Positions 1-7,549 of a DNA stretch of 36,024 nucleotides are shown here, one piece after another. The DNA is from Myxococcota bacterium (GTDB taxonomy: Bacteria; Myxococcota; XYA12-FULL-58-9; JASMKV01). Location of the stretch: assembly GCA_030749035.1 (NCBI GenBank), contig JASMKV010000527.1:1-36024 (forward strand), written 5' to 3'. Each line of letters starts with the position of its first letter. The first letter of the stretch is position 1. A model generated the notes under the pieces. It was given only the letters and a program-made list of their open reading frames with translations, searched no databases and had not been told where the DNA came from. Both the position numbers and the translations under genes were made by a program.

Positions 1-183
1 GCCACTCGGCTGTATCCACTAGTCTTCGACGCGCCTTTGTGGCCACTCACCTATTCGACTACAAGTTTTTTGCTTCCAAAACGCAAAAAACTTAAGTCTC
101 TTAACGGTTCGCATCTCGGACAGTCTCACAACGGCTCGCACGGTTATCGGTTTTCGGACTTCGACCATCGAAAAAAAGTTTAG
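1..183 (+). CDS. Possible 3' end of an unidentified gene entering from the left edge
   Basis: Frame 1 is open from the first base to a TAG at 181-183, giving 60 codons without a start inside the window. The C-terminal part contains the short motif NGSH twice, nine codons apart, in step with a direct repeat in the DNA at 95-140. If real, this gene ends 19 bases before the stop of the convergent lipoprotein gene. I recognise no family. An open frame of 60 codons can occur by chance, and the minus strand is also open here, so this is a weak call; the stretch may simply be intergenic. Confidence 0.22.
   Translation, partial: ATRLYPLVFDAPLWPLTYSTTSFLLPKRKKLKSLNGSHLGQSHNGSHGYRFSDFDHRKKV
63..93. 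repeat. Perfect 11-bp inverted repeat (AT-rich hairpin)
   Basis: AAGTTTTTTGC at 63-73 is exactly complementary to GCAAAAAACTT at 83-93, around a 9-base loop. It lies 110 bases beyond the stop of the lipoprotein gene, which reads leftward. No T-run follows the stem on either strand outside the stem itself, so it is not a standard intrinsic terminator, although it may still help end transcription between convergent genes. Confidence 0.55.
95..140. repeat. Imperfect direct repeat, two 19-base copies
   Basis: The segments 95-113 and 122-140 both run AGTCTC-NN-AACGG-N-TCGCA and match at 16 of 19 positions, with starts 27 bases apart. The spacing is a multiple of three and in phase with the open frame 1-183, so it may be a coding repeat. 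Otherwise it could be a pair of binding sites in an intergenic region. Confidence 0.5.
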
Positions 184-202
184 GTGTGAATTTGTCCCAA
201 GC

Positions 203-3200
203 TTAATTACAGCTTCCTTCGGTGCATATATTACTGAGGCATTCATAATTTGCCGTGCACACCACGCCAGCACCTTTAAGGGTACATTCACCACTGAGAC
301 CTACGCTATCACAACAATATTTGCCCGCCGAAGCCGTATTGGTCTCCATGTCTTTACATACCGCAAAGATGCCATAGGTGTCGTCGGTGGTGTGGTGGTT
401 ACGCCAGGCGGCGCAGAGGGTTTGGTTATGATTTGTATCGCGCGGGCCCAAAGCAAAGCTCAGCTCCGCGGCAACACCACTGGCATCGTTGATTTGCGCT
501 AGAATTGTCGAGGTTTCGGTGGCGCTTTTAGCGCGGCCCATCGTTGTCCAGGCACCATTAAAATGGCCAACAATCTGTACATTGGAGCTGCTGCCGTCCG
601 CTTCCGTGCAGGCGCCATTCCAGGCACAACCTTTTTCTTCGCACTCTGATTGCGTGGTATAGCTATCGCAATCATTTTGCCAACCGAGAATATTGTGAGC
701 GCAGGCGCTGGTTTCATAATTCAGGGTACCCAGCAGCAGATTGGCATCACCACTACTGTTCACGTCGTTCACAGCAGAAGCCACCTCCCAAGTATTGGTT
801 TCTGTTTTATAGTACAGACCTTTTACTTCCTGCGCATCGTTGTTGAGAAAAGTTATTCTGGGCGTACCGTAGGCACCGTTGCGGACGCGGGGTTGGCTGA
901 AATCCTGGGTGGTGTCAGCGCTGAGGCCATAAGATTCATCGGTAGCGTGGCCCGCAGGTGCATTTCCGGCATCGCCCCATTTGTTTTCGGGATCGAGGCG
1001 CCGCACAAAAACGCCCGATTGCGCCACAGATGTACTTGCTGAGGTGGTGTAGCCATCTTGTTCCCAGGCGATATAGTAGGTCCAGTCATCGTTGAGGCTA
1101 GCGCCAGTCACTGGTGCTTCGCAAGCGCCAGCATCCCAAAAGCAGTAGTTGTCCGCATTGCAATTTCCCGCACCGGTCCGGCTGCTGCAGTCAATATGGA
1201 TACGGCTCCAACTCAAATCGGGACGACTGACATTGTTGTAAAGTATTATACATGTATCATTATCCCAGTAACAGCCCGCGGTTGCACAAGCTGGTGAGGC
1301 AACATGTTGACTACAAATACCCGGATCGGCTTCGAGTTTGTGAGCAATATTATCGCTGCCCGCGTATTCGCCGACGCCCTCAACATCGCCCGAAAGCACA
1401 CAGGCACTGGAGTTGCTGGCGTAACAATCATCGCTTGAACCGTTCCAGGTACATCCCTGTTCAACGCAGGAATCATAATTTCCAATGTACTGAGAGCAGG
1501 CCTCTTTTTTCCAGTAGTAGCAGGCATAAATTGCGCTGGGATCCTTAAAAGTGTAGGACGACACCGGTATTTTCCAGGTTGTAATGTCATCTCCATCGCT
1601 CTTGTCTTCACTTTTAACCACATAGCTTAAGGCCACATCTCCGGGCTCTACAGAGTTTGATGCATTGGTGGTCGTGCCGTGGGTGACAATAGCGATATCT
1701 GGATCGTAGAGCGTATAGGTGACGTCGTCCGTGTTTTCATAATCATTATGATAACCCAGGAGCTTATGCTGCCATGTCCCTTCACCGGCCGGTTTGGCAA
1801 AGGCCAGCGCCTGAACCATCTGCTTCTGGGCGGTGATATCGACATCACAGCAGGTGTTCGTCCAGGTTGAATCGGAATTGTAGCTGCAGGTATGGCTGTC
1901 GGGACAGTTTGTATCGCTGTCGCATGGAAGGTAAAACTGGCCGCTGCTCTGGTTATATTCACAGGAATCCCCGTCCCATTCACACTGCCACGCGTTTTCA
2001 CAAATGGACTCTGTTAAATCCCCACACACGTAGCTTTCCTGAGAGCATATAAATTTCTCGGCCCAGACGATGGCAACGACTTCCACCTCCTCCGCGGTGC
2101 CCGCACCCACATCGACGTCTATCTTTTCATACGTCAGACGAGGCATCGCCAGACCATCATGGGCTTGCTCGCGTGTATTGAGTGGAAAGACAGGGAATTT
2201 GTTGTTCCAGAATTCCAGCATTCTATCCCAATAGAGCCAGGCACCCTCTGTAGGATCCCAGCGGCGCAAATAGATGTCGTTGGTGTGCGTATCCCGGTAG
2301 ACGATCCAGGGATTGCCATCCTTATCGACAATCATATCGGGTTCAGCGTGGTCGTGTTGATTGGCCTCGGGTGAACTTCCATCAACGCTTTCAATAAAGA
2401 CCTCATCCGCACTCAATCCGTATGCGCACACAGAATTGCCCGAACCGGTCCAGGCGTTGGAATAGTCATTGGTCGTATTGTTGCCGGCAAAGGGACAGGT
2501 ACAGGCCTCCGTATCCCAGGGTGTTGCGGCCGGGCAGCCCTGGCCACCGGTGGGGGCTGCCGTGCAGACAGAATCCTCACAGATTTTCCCCGGATGCAAA
2601 ATGGAGCATTCCTCTCCTGCGCAGGCTAGATCGTCACAATCGCTGACATCATTGTCGTTATTATCCAGAATATCACTGCACTCGGTTTCAGGTCCGGAGA
2701 TACAGGTGCCACCTTGTTCGGCACCGCCTGAGGGGCAATGCGGATCACAAGCGCAACCCTCATCGCAGGTACCGTCTATGATATCGCAGCCGCAATAGCA
2801 GTCGTTTGCGGTGCATTCTGCGTTGCTTTCACAATACGCGCCATAATTATGCGTGCATTGGCTGCCATCGCATGTCCAGTAGCCACTACAGTTGTTCCCG
2901 TTAAAGTTACAGCCCGTGGTGCATTCATCATCGTAACAATGGGCGCCACCGCCACCGTTGCTCTCACAGGCATTTACATCACATACACAGTGATTGGAAT
3001 ACGTGTCGATTTGACAAGCTTCCTCATCCCCACAATGGGTATCCTCTGTACATTCGACACATGCATATTGGCTGCTGTTGACTTCTTTGCAATATTCCTC
3101 TTCCCCGCAATGGGCATCTTCGGTGCAGTCGACACAGACACTGGATATATTGGAGATTGTGATACAATGTTGTTCTGTGTTGCAGGAATAGGTCCCTTCA

Positions 3201-5869
3201 TAATTTCGGCAGTGTCCGGCGAAACAGTCCGGGTCGGCTGCATCGATGGCACCGTCGAAATCGTCGTCTGCTTCATTGTCGCACCAGCCAGGCACCAGGG
3301 CTTCGTTACGACCCTGACTGGTGCATTCGACCCGGTCGTCATCGATATAGTAGGAACCGCTTTTGGCGCGACAATATTCACTGGTGCCGCTACAAGAGGC
3401 CGGGCATTCGACACAGGTGGAAAAAGTCGTATCGTTTAAGTCGAGAGTTGTATCCTCATTGTCATTCCAGCCCAGCACGTTGACACAGACAGCAACGTAG
3501 TTTCCGGCGGGACAGGACTCCCAATCATTCGAGCCTACATCTTTTGTCGCGCAGGCATCGAGTACTTCGTAGCAAACCCCCTGAGGGGAACCATCCCGCC
3601 AGAGCGTGACGCATTGACCACTGCAAGGCTCATTGTTGTCGCATGTTGTCCGGCATTGGTATTCATGGGTGCAGATTTCGTCCTGACCACATTCACCGTC
3701 GGTAAGACACTGGATACACCCGGTTGTGTTGTCCTCAGCGGTGAAGCATTTCTTTCCATTCGTACTGCAGGTGGTGTTTGTTTGGCCTGGTGTACAGAGG
3801 CCATCTTCACATCTGCTGCAGCTGTCATCCCCCGTATAACACTCCGCATTGGTCGTACACTCAAGCGTGCAAGCATTATAGCCGGAGACGCAACCATACC
3901 CTTCTTCGCAATGCTCATTGCCTTCACAATCCACACAGTCGTAGTAACCATTGTCTGTACGGCAAATTTGACCCTCGCCGCAGTCGTCATTGTTGCCGCA
4001 AGACCCACAGGTCGATCCGGTGCTGTTGCCGCCGTATTCGTAGACAACACAGGATGTTCCGTTGGTGCAGCCAGGATTGTTGCTCCAGTATTGACAGATG
4101 TTGTCGATACACGAATAACATTCCGAACCATAGTTGAAACAATCGGGGTGCTCTGTACATTCGTAATCGCATTCAAGCGCGTCCGTATAACTCCGCGCCT
4201 CGTTCGAACAATTCCCGTCCAGGCAGCGACAACCCTCTGCACAAAAACAGGGAATGCAGACCACTTCGGTTTCTGCAGCGCCCTCAGCATCGTACTTGGT
4301 GCTCCAGTTGCAGAGTCCACCCCTGTCATCGGGCAGGGTGCAGTCATCGCCGGCAGAATCGCTCTCATCATCATCGCAGACCGGCGCGCAGCGCTTTTCC
4401 TCATCGCCGAAATCCACACAGCTTTCACCTTCCCCACACTCTGTTGCATTTGTGCACGTGCTGAACATGCAGTAGGGCGCAGCGTCTATTGTCATACAAA
4501 AGGTGAGCCCAGGGTTCTGCGCACACTCAGCGTGGGAGTCGCAGGCACGACAGCGGATGTATTCGTTGGCGGGCTCACCATAAGCCACATCATCCCAGAC
4601 GTTATAAGCACAATCTCCGGCACATTCGCTTGGGCAGGGCACGCAGACCGACTCCGCATTGCGTTCCTCTGTGCTTTCGAGCCACTCCTCGGCAAGCAGA
4701 ACGGATGCACAAACCCCGTCGTTGTTGTTGATGTCGGTGCACTCGCCTTCGACATTACCACAAAAGTTCATTACATCGCTGGTGGGAATGTTGTCCCCGT
4801 TAACTTCCGTAATGACGCAAAAGCCGCTGCCGTCGAGGTAGGCAGGATTGTCCAGGCAGCCCTGCATGGCGTCGTGACAGTCCGCATCGCATCTGCACAT
4901 TTCGCCCATAAACGCACCGTCGTTATTGTAGTCACAATCGCCGGTGTTGTAATCGCAGTCGCAGCGGCAAAATTTTGTACCGTTGTTTTCAGCGCAGTAT
5001 TCGTGGTCGTCGCAGTAGGGATTTTCCTCGATGCAACTTATCACGCAGTCCGGGCAATCGTATTCCCAACCTTCGCAAGTGCCATCAAAATCGCATGTAT
5101 TGTTATTATCACAATCCGAACAATTGGTTTCATCCGCGCCACAAAATCCATCGTAGTTGCATTTTTCATTGGACGCATTGCCGGCACATGCAAGGGCATC
5201 GGTAAAATAGCCGCCCTGGCCACCGGAACTAAAATCGCAATCGTTCATATCGGCACAGATTGAGTTGGCGGAACATGGGGCACAAGCTTGCGTGGTGTTG
5301 CCCTTCACGCCTTCGAGGACCAGACAATGCCCTTCGTCGCCGCGGTAGTGGGCGCATTGATCACCGATATTGTCGCATTGCGGCACGCAGATGCCCGGAG
5401 CGGCTGGGTTGTCGGTCGCCACACAGCGGTGGTTGCCCGGGCATTGGTCATTATCGTTGCAGCCAATGCAAGCAAAGCCGCCGGGGAGCTGTCTGTCGTT
5501 GTGGCACTCGAGTGCGGGGTAGCGTGAACAAAACGTCGTACCCACAGCATCGCAGGGATTTAGGCATTGGTTATGCTGACCGGAGCCATAACAGATTTCT
5601 TCTTGTTCACAGTTTTGAGTCTCGCTGCAGCTGATCGAGTTTTCCGCATTGACGCATACGCCTTTGGAGTAATCGGTTTCTGAATCGCCATAGCCTGAGT
5701 GATGTAGTGCTTCGAGCCATTTATAGCAGACAAAGAATTTCCCCTGGGTGTTGAGGCAGTCGTCGTCGCTTTGACACACGTAGGTTTGCTCAAAAGCGTC
5801 GGGCAAATCCGGGATACAGCCAAAGACCGTGAACAAAACAAGCAGAAGTGGGGCAAAAATGCGTTGCAT
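203..5869 (-). CDS. Giant cysteine-rich lipoprotein with beta-propeller-like C-terminal region
   Basis: A 1888-residue protein of unknown function. The N-terminus is a lipoprotein signal: a hydrophobic stretch ending VFGC, with Cys18 as the likely lipidated residue, so it is probably anchored in the outer membrane. Cysteine makes up about one residue in eight of the first 350. Short disulfide-rich repeats include two tandem C-x5-C units near 238-280 and two near-identical CVxCTEDxHCGxEExC units near 911-950. Asp-rich loops such as DDDFDGAID and LDNNDNDVSDCDD resemble the calcium-binding motifs of myxobacterial MopE-like proteins. From about 1160 to 1850 the chain becomes propeller-like, with strands such as PDMIVDKDGNPWIVYRD and GVFVRRLDP, interrupted by five small modules with a CxW core. 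The extreme C-terminus returns to a Cys-rich repeat. It is transcribed away from tatD. A surface adhesion or binding role is only a guess. Confidence 0.88.
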   Translation of the reverse strand: MQRIFAPLLLVLFTVFGCIPDLPDAFEQTYVCQSDDDCLNTQGKFFVCYKWLEALHHSGYGDSETDYSKGVCVNAENSISCSETQNCEQEEICYGSGQHNQCLNPCDAVGTTFCSRYPALECHNDRQLPGGFACIGCNDNDQCPGNHRCVATDNPAAPGICVPQCDNIGDQCAHYRGDEGHCLVLEGVKGNTTQACAPCSANSICADMNDCDFSSGGQGGYFTDALACAGNASNEKCNYDGFCGADETNCSDCDNNNTCDFDGTCEGWEYDCPDCVISCIEENPYCDDHEYCAENNGTKFCRCDCDYNTGDCDYNNDGAFMGEMCRCDADCHDAMQGCLDNPAYLDGSGFCVITEVNGDNIPTSDVMNFCGNVEGECTDINNNDGVCASVLLAEEWLESTEERNAESVCVPCPSECAGDCAYNVWDDVAYGEPANEYIRCRACDSHAECAQNPGLTFCMTIDAAPYCMFSTCTNATECGEGESCVDFGDEEKRCAPVCDDDESDSAGDDCTLPDDRGGLCNWSTKYDAEGAAETEVVCIPCFCAEGCRCLDGNCSNEARSYTDALECDYECTEHPDCFNYGSECYSCIDNICQYWSNNPGCTNGTSCVVYEYGGNSTGSTCGSCGNNDDCGEGQICRTDNGYYDCVDCEGNEHCEEGYGCVSGYNACTLECTTNAECYTGDDSCSRCEDGLCTPGQTNTTCSTNGKKCFTAEDNTTGCIQCLTDGECGQDEICTHEYQCRTTCDNNEPCSGQCVTLWRDGSPQGVCYEVLDACATKDVGSNDWESCPAGNYVAVCVNVLGWNDNEDTTLDLNDTTFSTCVECPASCSGTSEYCRAKSGSYYIDDDRVECTSQGRNEALVPGWCDNEADDDFDGAIDAADPDCFAGHCRNYEGTYSCNTEQHCITISNISSVCVDCTEDAHCGEEEYCKEVNSSQYACVECTEDTHCGDEEACQIDTYSNHCVCDVNACESNGGGGAHCYDDECTTGCNFNGNNCSGYWTCDGSQCTHNYGAYCESNAECTANDCYCGCDIIDGTCDEGCACDPHCPSGGAEQGGTCISGPETECSDILDNNDNDVSDCDDLACAGEECSILHPGKICEDSVCTAAPTGGQGCPAATPWDTEACTCPFAGNNTTNDYSNAWTGSGNSVCAYGLSADEVFIESVDGSSPEANQHDHAEPDMIVDKDGNPWIVYRDTHTNDIYLRRWDPTEGAWLYWDRMLEFWNNKFPVFPLNTREQAHDGLAMPRLTYEKIDVDVGAGTAEEVEVVAIVWAEKFICSQESYVCGDLTESICENAWQCEWDGDSCEYNQSSGQFYLPCDSDTNCPDSHTCSYNSDSTWTNTCCDVDITAQKQMVQALAFAKPAGEGTWQHKLLGYHNDYENTDDVTYTLYDPDIAIVTHGTTTNASNSVEPGDVALSYVVKSEDKSDGDDITTWKIPVSSYTFKDPSAIYACYYWKKEACSQYIGNYDSCVEQGCTWNGSSDDCYASNSSACVLSGDVEGVGEYAGSDNIAHKLEADPGICSQHVASPACATAGCYWDNDTCIILYNNVSRPDLSWSRIHIDCSSRTGAGNCNADNYCFWDAGACEAPVTGASLNDDWTYYIAWEQDGYTTSASTSVAQSGVFVRRLDPENKWGDAGNAPAGHATDESYGLSADTTQDFSQPRVRNGAYGTPRITFLNNDAQEVKGLYYKTETNTWEVASAVNDVNSSGDANLLLGTLNYETSACAHNILGWQNDCDSYTTQSECEEKGCAWNGACTEADGSSSNVQIVGHFNGAWTTMGRAKSATETSTILAQINDASGVAAELSFALGPRDTNHNQTLCAAWRNHHTTDDTYGIFAVCKDMETNTASAGKYCCDSVGLSGECTLKGAGVVCTANYECLSNICTEGSCN

Positions 5870-6038
5870 ATTGTTCGTTTAGACTCTCTTACGTTGCGTT
5901 GGTTCAATGCCAATTCTGGGCCAGCCATAACCCATTCATTCATGACGTCGCAAGAGCACATTTTATTTTGTTTTTAGAGCCCTTTTTGTGCCCGCTGCCG
6001 GCCGCTTTGAGAGATAAAAGGTAAGAAGTTTTAGGTCC

Positions 6039-6067
6039 TTGGCTTTATCTGGTGCTTTGTTTATGCT
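6039..6067 (+). promoter_or_regulatory. Candidate promoter for the TatD gene
   Basis: TTGGCT at 6039-6044 and TATGCT at 6062-6067 each match the sigma-70 consensus at four of six positions and are separated by exactly 17 bases. Transcription would begin near 6074, leaving a short leader before the ATG at 6094. This also argues against starts upstream of the -10 box, such as 6052. Confidence 0.4.
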
Positions 6068-6093
6068 CAAAGCCAAGATCGGAAATGAGAGCC

Positions 6094-6873
6094 ATGTACA
6101 TTGATGCCCACTGTCATTTGGAAAAAGAAACCTACGGCGATGAACTCGAAGCGGTTATTGAGCGGGCCGGGCAGGCTGGTTTGAGCCATTTGATTGCGGT
6201 TGGCGCTTCCCGGGTCTGCGCCGGCGCCGCCGAAGCACAGGCCTTGGCCGAGCGTTACGCCCACATCTATTTTACAGCGGGTATCCATCCGCATGAGGCC
6301 CAGCATGCAAGTGCGGAAGAAATCGCCAAAATTCGTGGATTTTTAGACCATCCCAAGCTGGTGGCCCTTGGCGAGATTGGCTTGGACTTCTTCTACGACA
6401 ACTCACCGCGAGATGAGCAACGCTCTGTTTTTAAAGAACTTTTAGCTATGTCTCGGGATACGAATGTGCCGGCCATGTTTCATATTCGTGATGCGCATCC
6501 AGAGACTCTGGCCATCATCGATGAAGTGGGTTTACCGGAGCGTGGCGCCGTGGTGCACTGCTTTACAGCCGGACCCGCGGAGGCCCAGGAGTATTTAAAA
6601 CGCGGGGTGTATTTGTCCATTCCTGGGGTGGTGACTTTTAAGAAGGCTGAAGAATTACGCCAAGCGGTGGCGCAAATTCCCTTAGAGCGGATGTTGATTG
6701 AGACCGATTGTCCTTATTTGGCACCGGTGCCTTATCGGGGTCAGCGTAACGAGCCGGCCTACGTGGTGAAAACAGCCGAAAAAATAGCTGAAATCAGGAA
6801 CTTACCCTTGGAAGAGGTGGCCAGGGCGACAAGTCAAAACGCCTCGGCTTTTTACCGGCTCGATGGGGCGTAA
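6094..6873 (+). CDS. TatD-family metal-dependent hydrolase (DNase)
   Basis: A 259-residue TIM-barrel hydrolase of the TatD/YcfH family, cytoplasmic 3'-5' exonucleases that use two metal ions. The family's metal ligands are visible: DAHCHL with His6 and His8, the Glu of LGEIGLDF near 94, His130 in MFHIRDAH, His155 in VVHCFTAG, and Asp205 in IETDCPYLAP followed by the usual RGQRNEP. I start at MYIDAHCHL because YcfH-type proteins have only three or four residues before the DxHCH motif. An ATG three codons upstream at 6085 is also possible; the longer start at 6052 overlaps the candidate promoter. The gene stands alone between the divergent lipoprotein and the rimP operon. TatD and YcfH subgroups cannot be separated here. 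Confidence 0.93.
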   Translation: MYIDAHCHLEKETYGDELEAVIERAGQAGLSHLIAVGASRVCAGAAEAQALAERYAHIYFTAGIHPHEAQHASAEEIAKIRGFLDHPKLVALGEIGLDFFYDNSPRDEQRSVFKELLAMSRDTNVPAMFHIRDAHPETLAIIDEVGLPERGAVVHCFTAGPAEAQEYLKRGVYLSIPGVVTFKKAEELRQAVAQIPLERMLIETDCPYLAPVPYRGQRNEPAYVVKTAEKIAEIRNLPLEEVARATSQNASAFYRLDGA

Positions 6874-6879
6874 AGCCCC
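6865..6879 (+). terminator. Short GC hairpin over the TatD stop codon
   Basis: GGGGC at 6865-6869 pairs with GCCCC at 6875-6879 around a 5-base loop that contains the TAA stop. The downstream sequence is T-rich (a run of five T begins around 6893) but the run is not directly at the stem, so termination would be weak at best. Confidence 0.25.
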
Positions 6880-6911
6880 TTGAATGCCTATATTTTTCCG
6901 TTTTTGATCGA

Positions 6912-6938
6912 TTGACAAGCCTGGCTTGGCGTTATAGC
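6912..6938 (+). promoter_or_regulatory. Candidate promoter of the rimP-nusA-infB operon
   Basis: TTGACA at 6912-6917 is a perfect -35 hexamer. The best -10 is TATAGC at 6933-6938, with four of six matches and a short 15-base spacer; TAGCTA at 6935-6940 has the ideal 17-base spacer but a poor match. Transcription would start near 6945, giving a leader of about 100 bases that contains the hairpin at 7010-7036. Confidence 0.45.
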
Positions 6939-7009
6939 TAAGCGCCGTTGGTTGGGTGGAGTCCAGGGCGCTGGGTTCCAAGGTCGAGGAAATCGCTGGC
7001 TTAAACAAG

Positions 7010-7036
7010 TGGGCTTTAACGAAGCCCATTTTTTTT
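7010..7036 (+). terminator. Intrinsic terminator in the rimP leader (probable attenuator)
   Basis: TGGGCTT at 7010-7016 pairs perfectly with AAGCCCA at 7022-7028 around the loop TAACG and is followed directly by eight T at 7029-7036, a textbook Rho-independent terminator. It stands 14 bases before the rimP ATG and after the only evident promoter, so it can act only as an attenuator or as the end of a short leader RNA. Leader hairpins before rimP are known in gammaproteobacteria (the Rfam family called rimP leader). Upstream, TGGGTTC at 6972-6978 could pair with GAAGCCCA at 7021-7028 with one bulged G and so block the terminator. Confidence 0.75.
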
Positions 7037-7050
7037 ATCTACGGATGGAT

Positions 7051-7512
7051 ATGAGTACTGCCTTAGAATCTAAAATTGAAGAGCTATTACAGCCACTTAT
7101 TGAGGCTGAGGGCTACGATTTGGTTTTGGTGGAATATCTGTCTGGATCGAAGATTTTGCGTCTTTTTGTGGATAAAGAGGGAGGCATCTCCTTAGAAGAT
7201 TGTGGGACGGTCTCGCATTTGGTCAGTGATGTTTTGGATGCGGACGGTGCGATGCAAGGCATCGATGGTTCTTATAAATTAGAAGTGTCATCGCCAGGCT
7301 TGGATCGACCACTGGTGCGGCCCAAGGATTTTATACGTTTTGTTGGCTCTGAGGCGAAGATCACCACGGCGATGGCGGTTGATGGTCGGCGTCGGTTTTT
7401 AGGTGAACTTAAAGAGGCGAATGAAGATGGAATATGTATCGTAAGTGCTGGTCAGGCATGGCTTATCGCTTATGAAAATATAGAGAAAGCGCGTTTGGTG
7501 CCTACTTTTTAA
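7051..7512 (+). CDS. rimP: Ribosome maturation factor RimP
   Basis: A 153-residue cytoplasmic factor needed for late maturation of the 30S subunit. The two-domain pattern is clear: an N-terminal alpha/beta domain with EGYDLVLVEY and LRLFVDKEGG, the family signature YKLEVSSPGLDRPL near the middle, then an SH3-like C-terminal domain ending NIEKARLVPTF. The start at MSTALESK mirrors the E. coli start MSTLEQK and gives normal length. An ATG two codons upstream at 7045 is nearly as good. Starts further up would run through the terminator hairpin. The gene is followed by nusA after 37 bases, the standard order. Expression is probably controlled by the leader hairpin. Confidence 0.95.
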   Translation: MSTALESKIEELLQPLIEAEGYDLVLVEYLSGSKILRLFVDKEGGISLEDCGTVSHLVSDVLDADGAMQGIDGSYKLEVSSPGLDRPLVRPKDFIRFVGSEAKITTAMAVDGRRRFLGELKEANEDGICIVSAGQAWLIAYENIEKARLVPTF

Positions 7513-7549
7513 AGGCAGCATGAGTGCAAAGCGTTTGTGAGGAAATAAA

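Noticed and set aside
19-294. 91-codon minus-strand frame
   Set aside because: It overlaps the end of the lipoprotein gene in another frame and shows no family pattern.
2738-3439. Open frame of 233 codons on the plus strand
   Set aside because: Antisense shadow of the same Cys-rich gene with no recognisable domain or ribosome site.
3614-5263. Open frame of 549 codons on the plus strand
   Set aside because: It lies wholly antisense to the lipoprotein gene. The minus strand has the coherent lipoprotein signal and Cys repeats, while the plus translation is a hydrophobic mix typical of the reverse complement of Cys/Asp/Gly codons.
5560-5961. 133-codon minus-strand frame upstream of the lipoprotein start
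   Set aside because: Overlaps the lipoprotein N-terminus in another frame; the signal peptide of the main frame is convincing.
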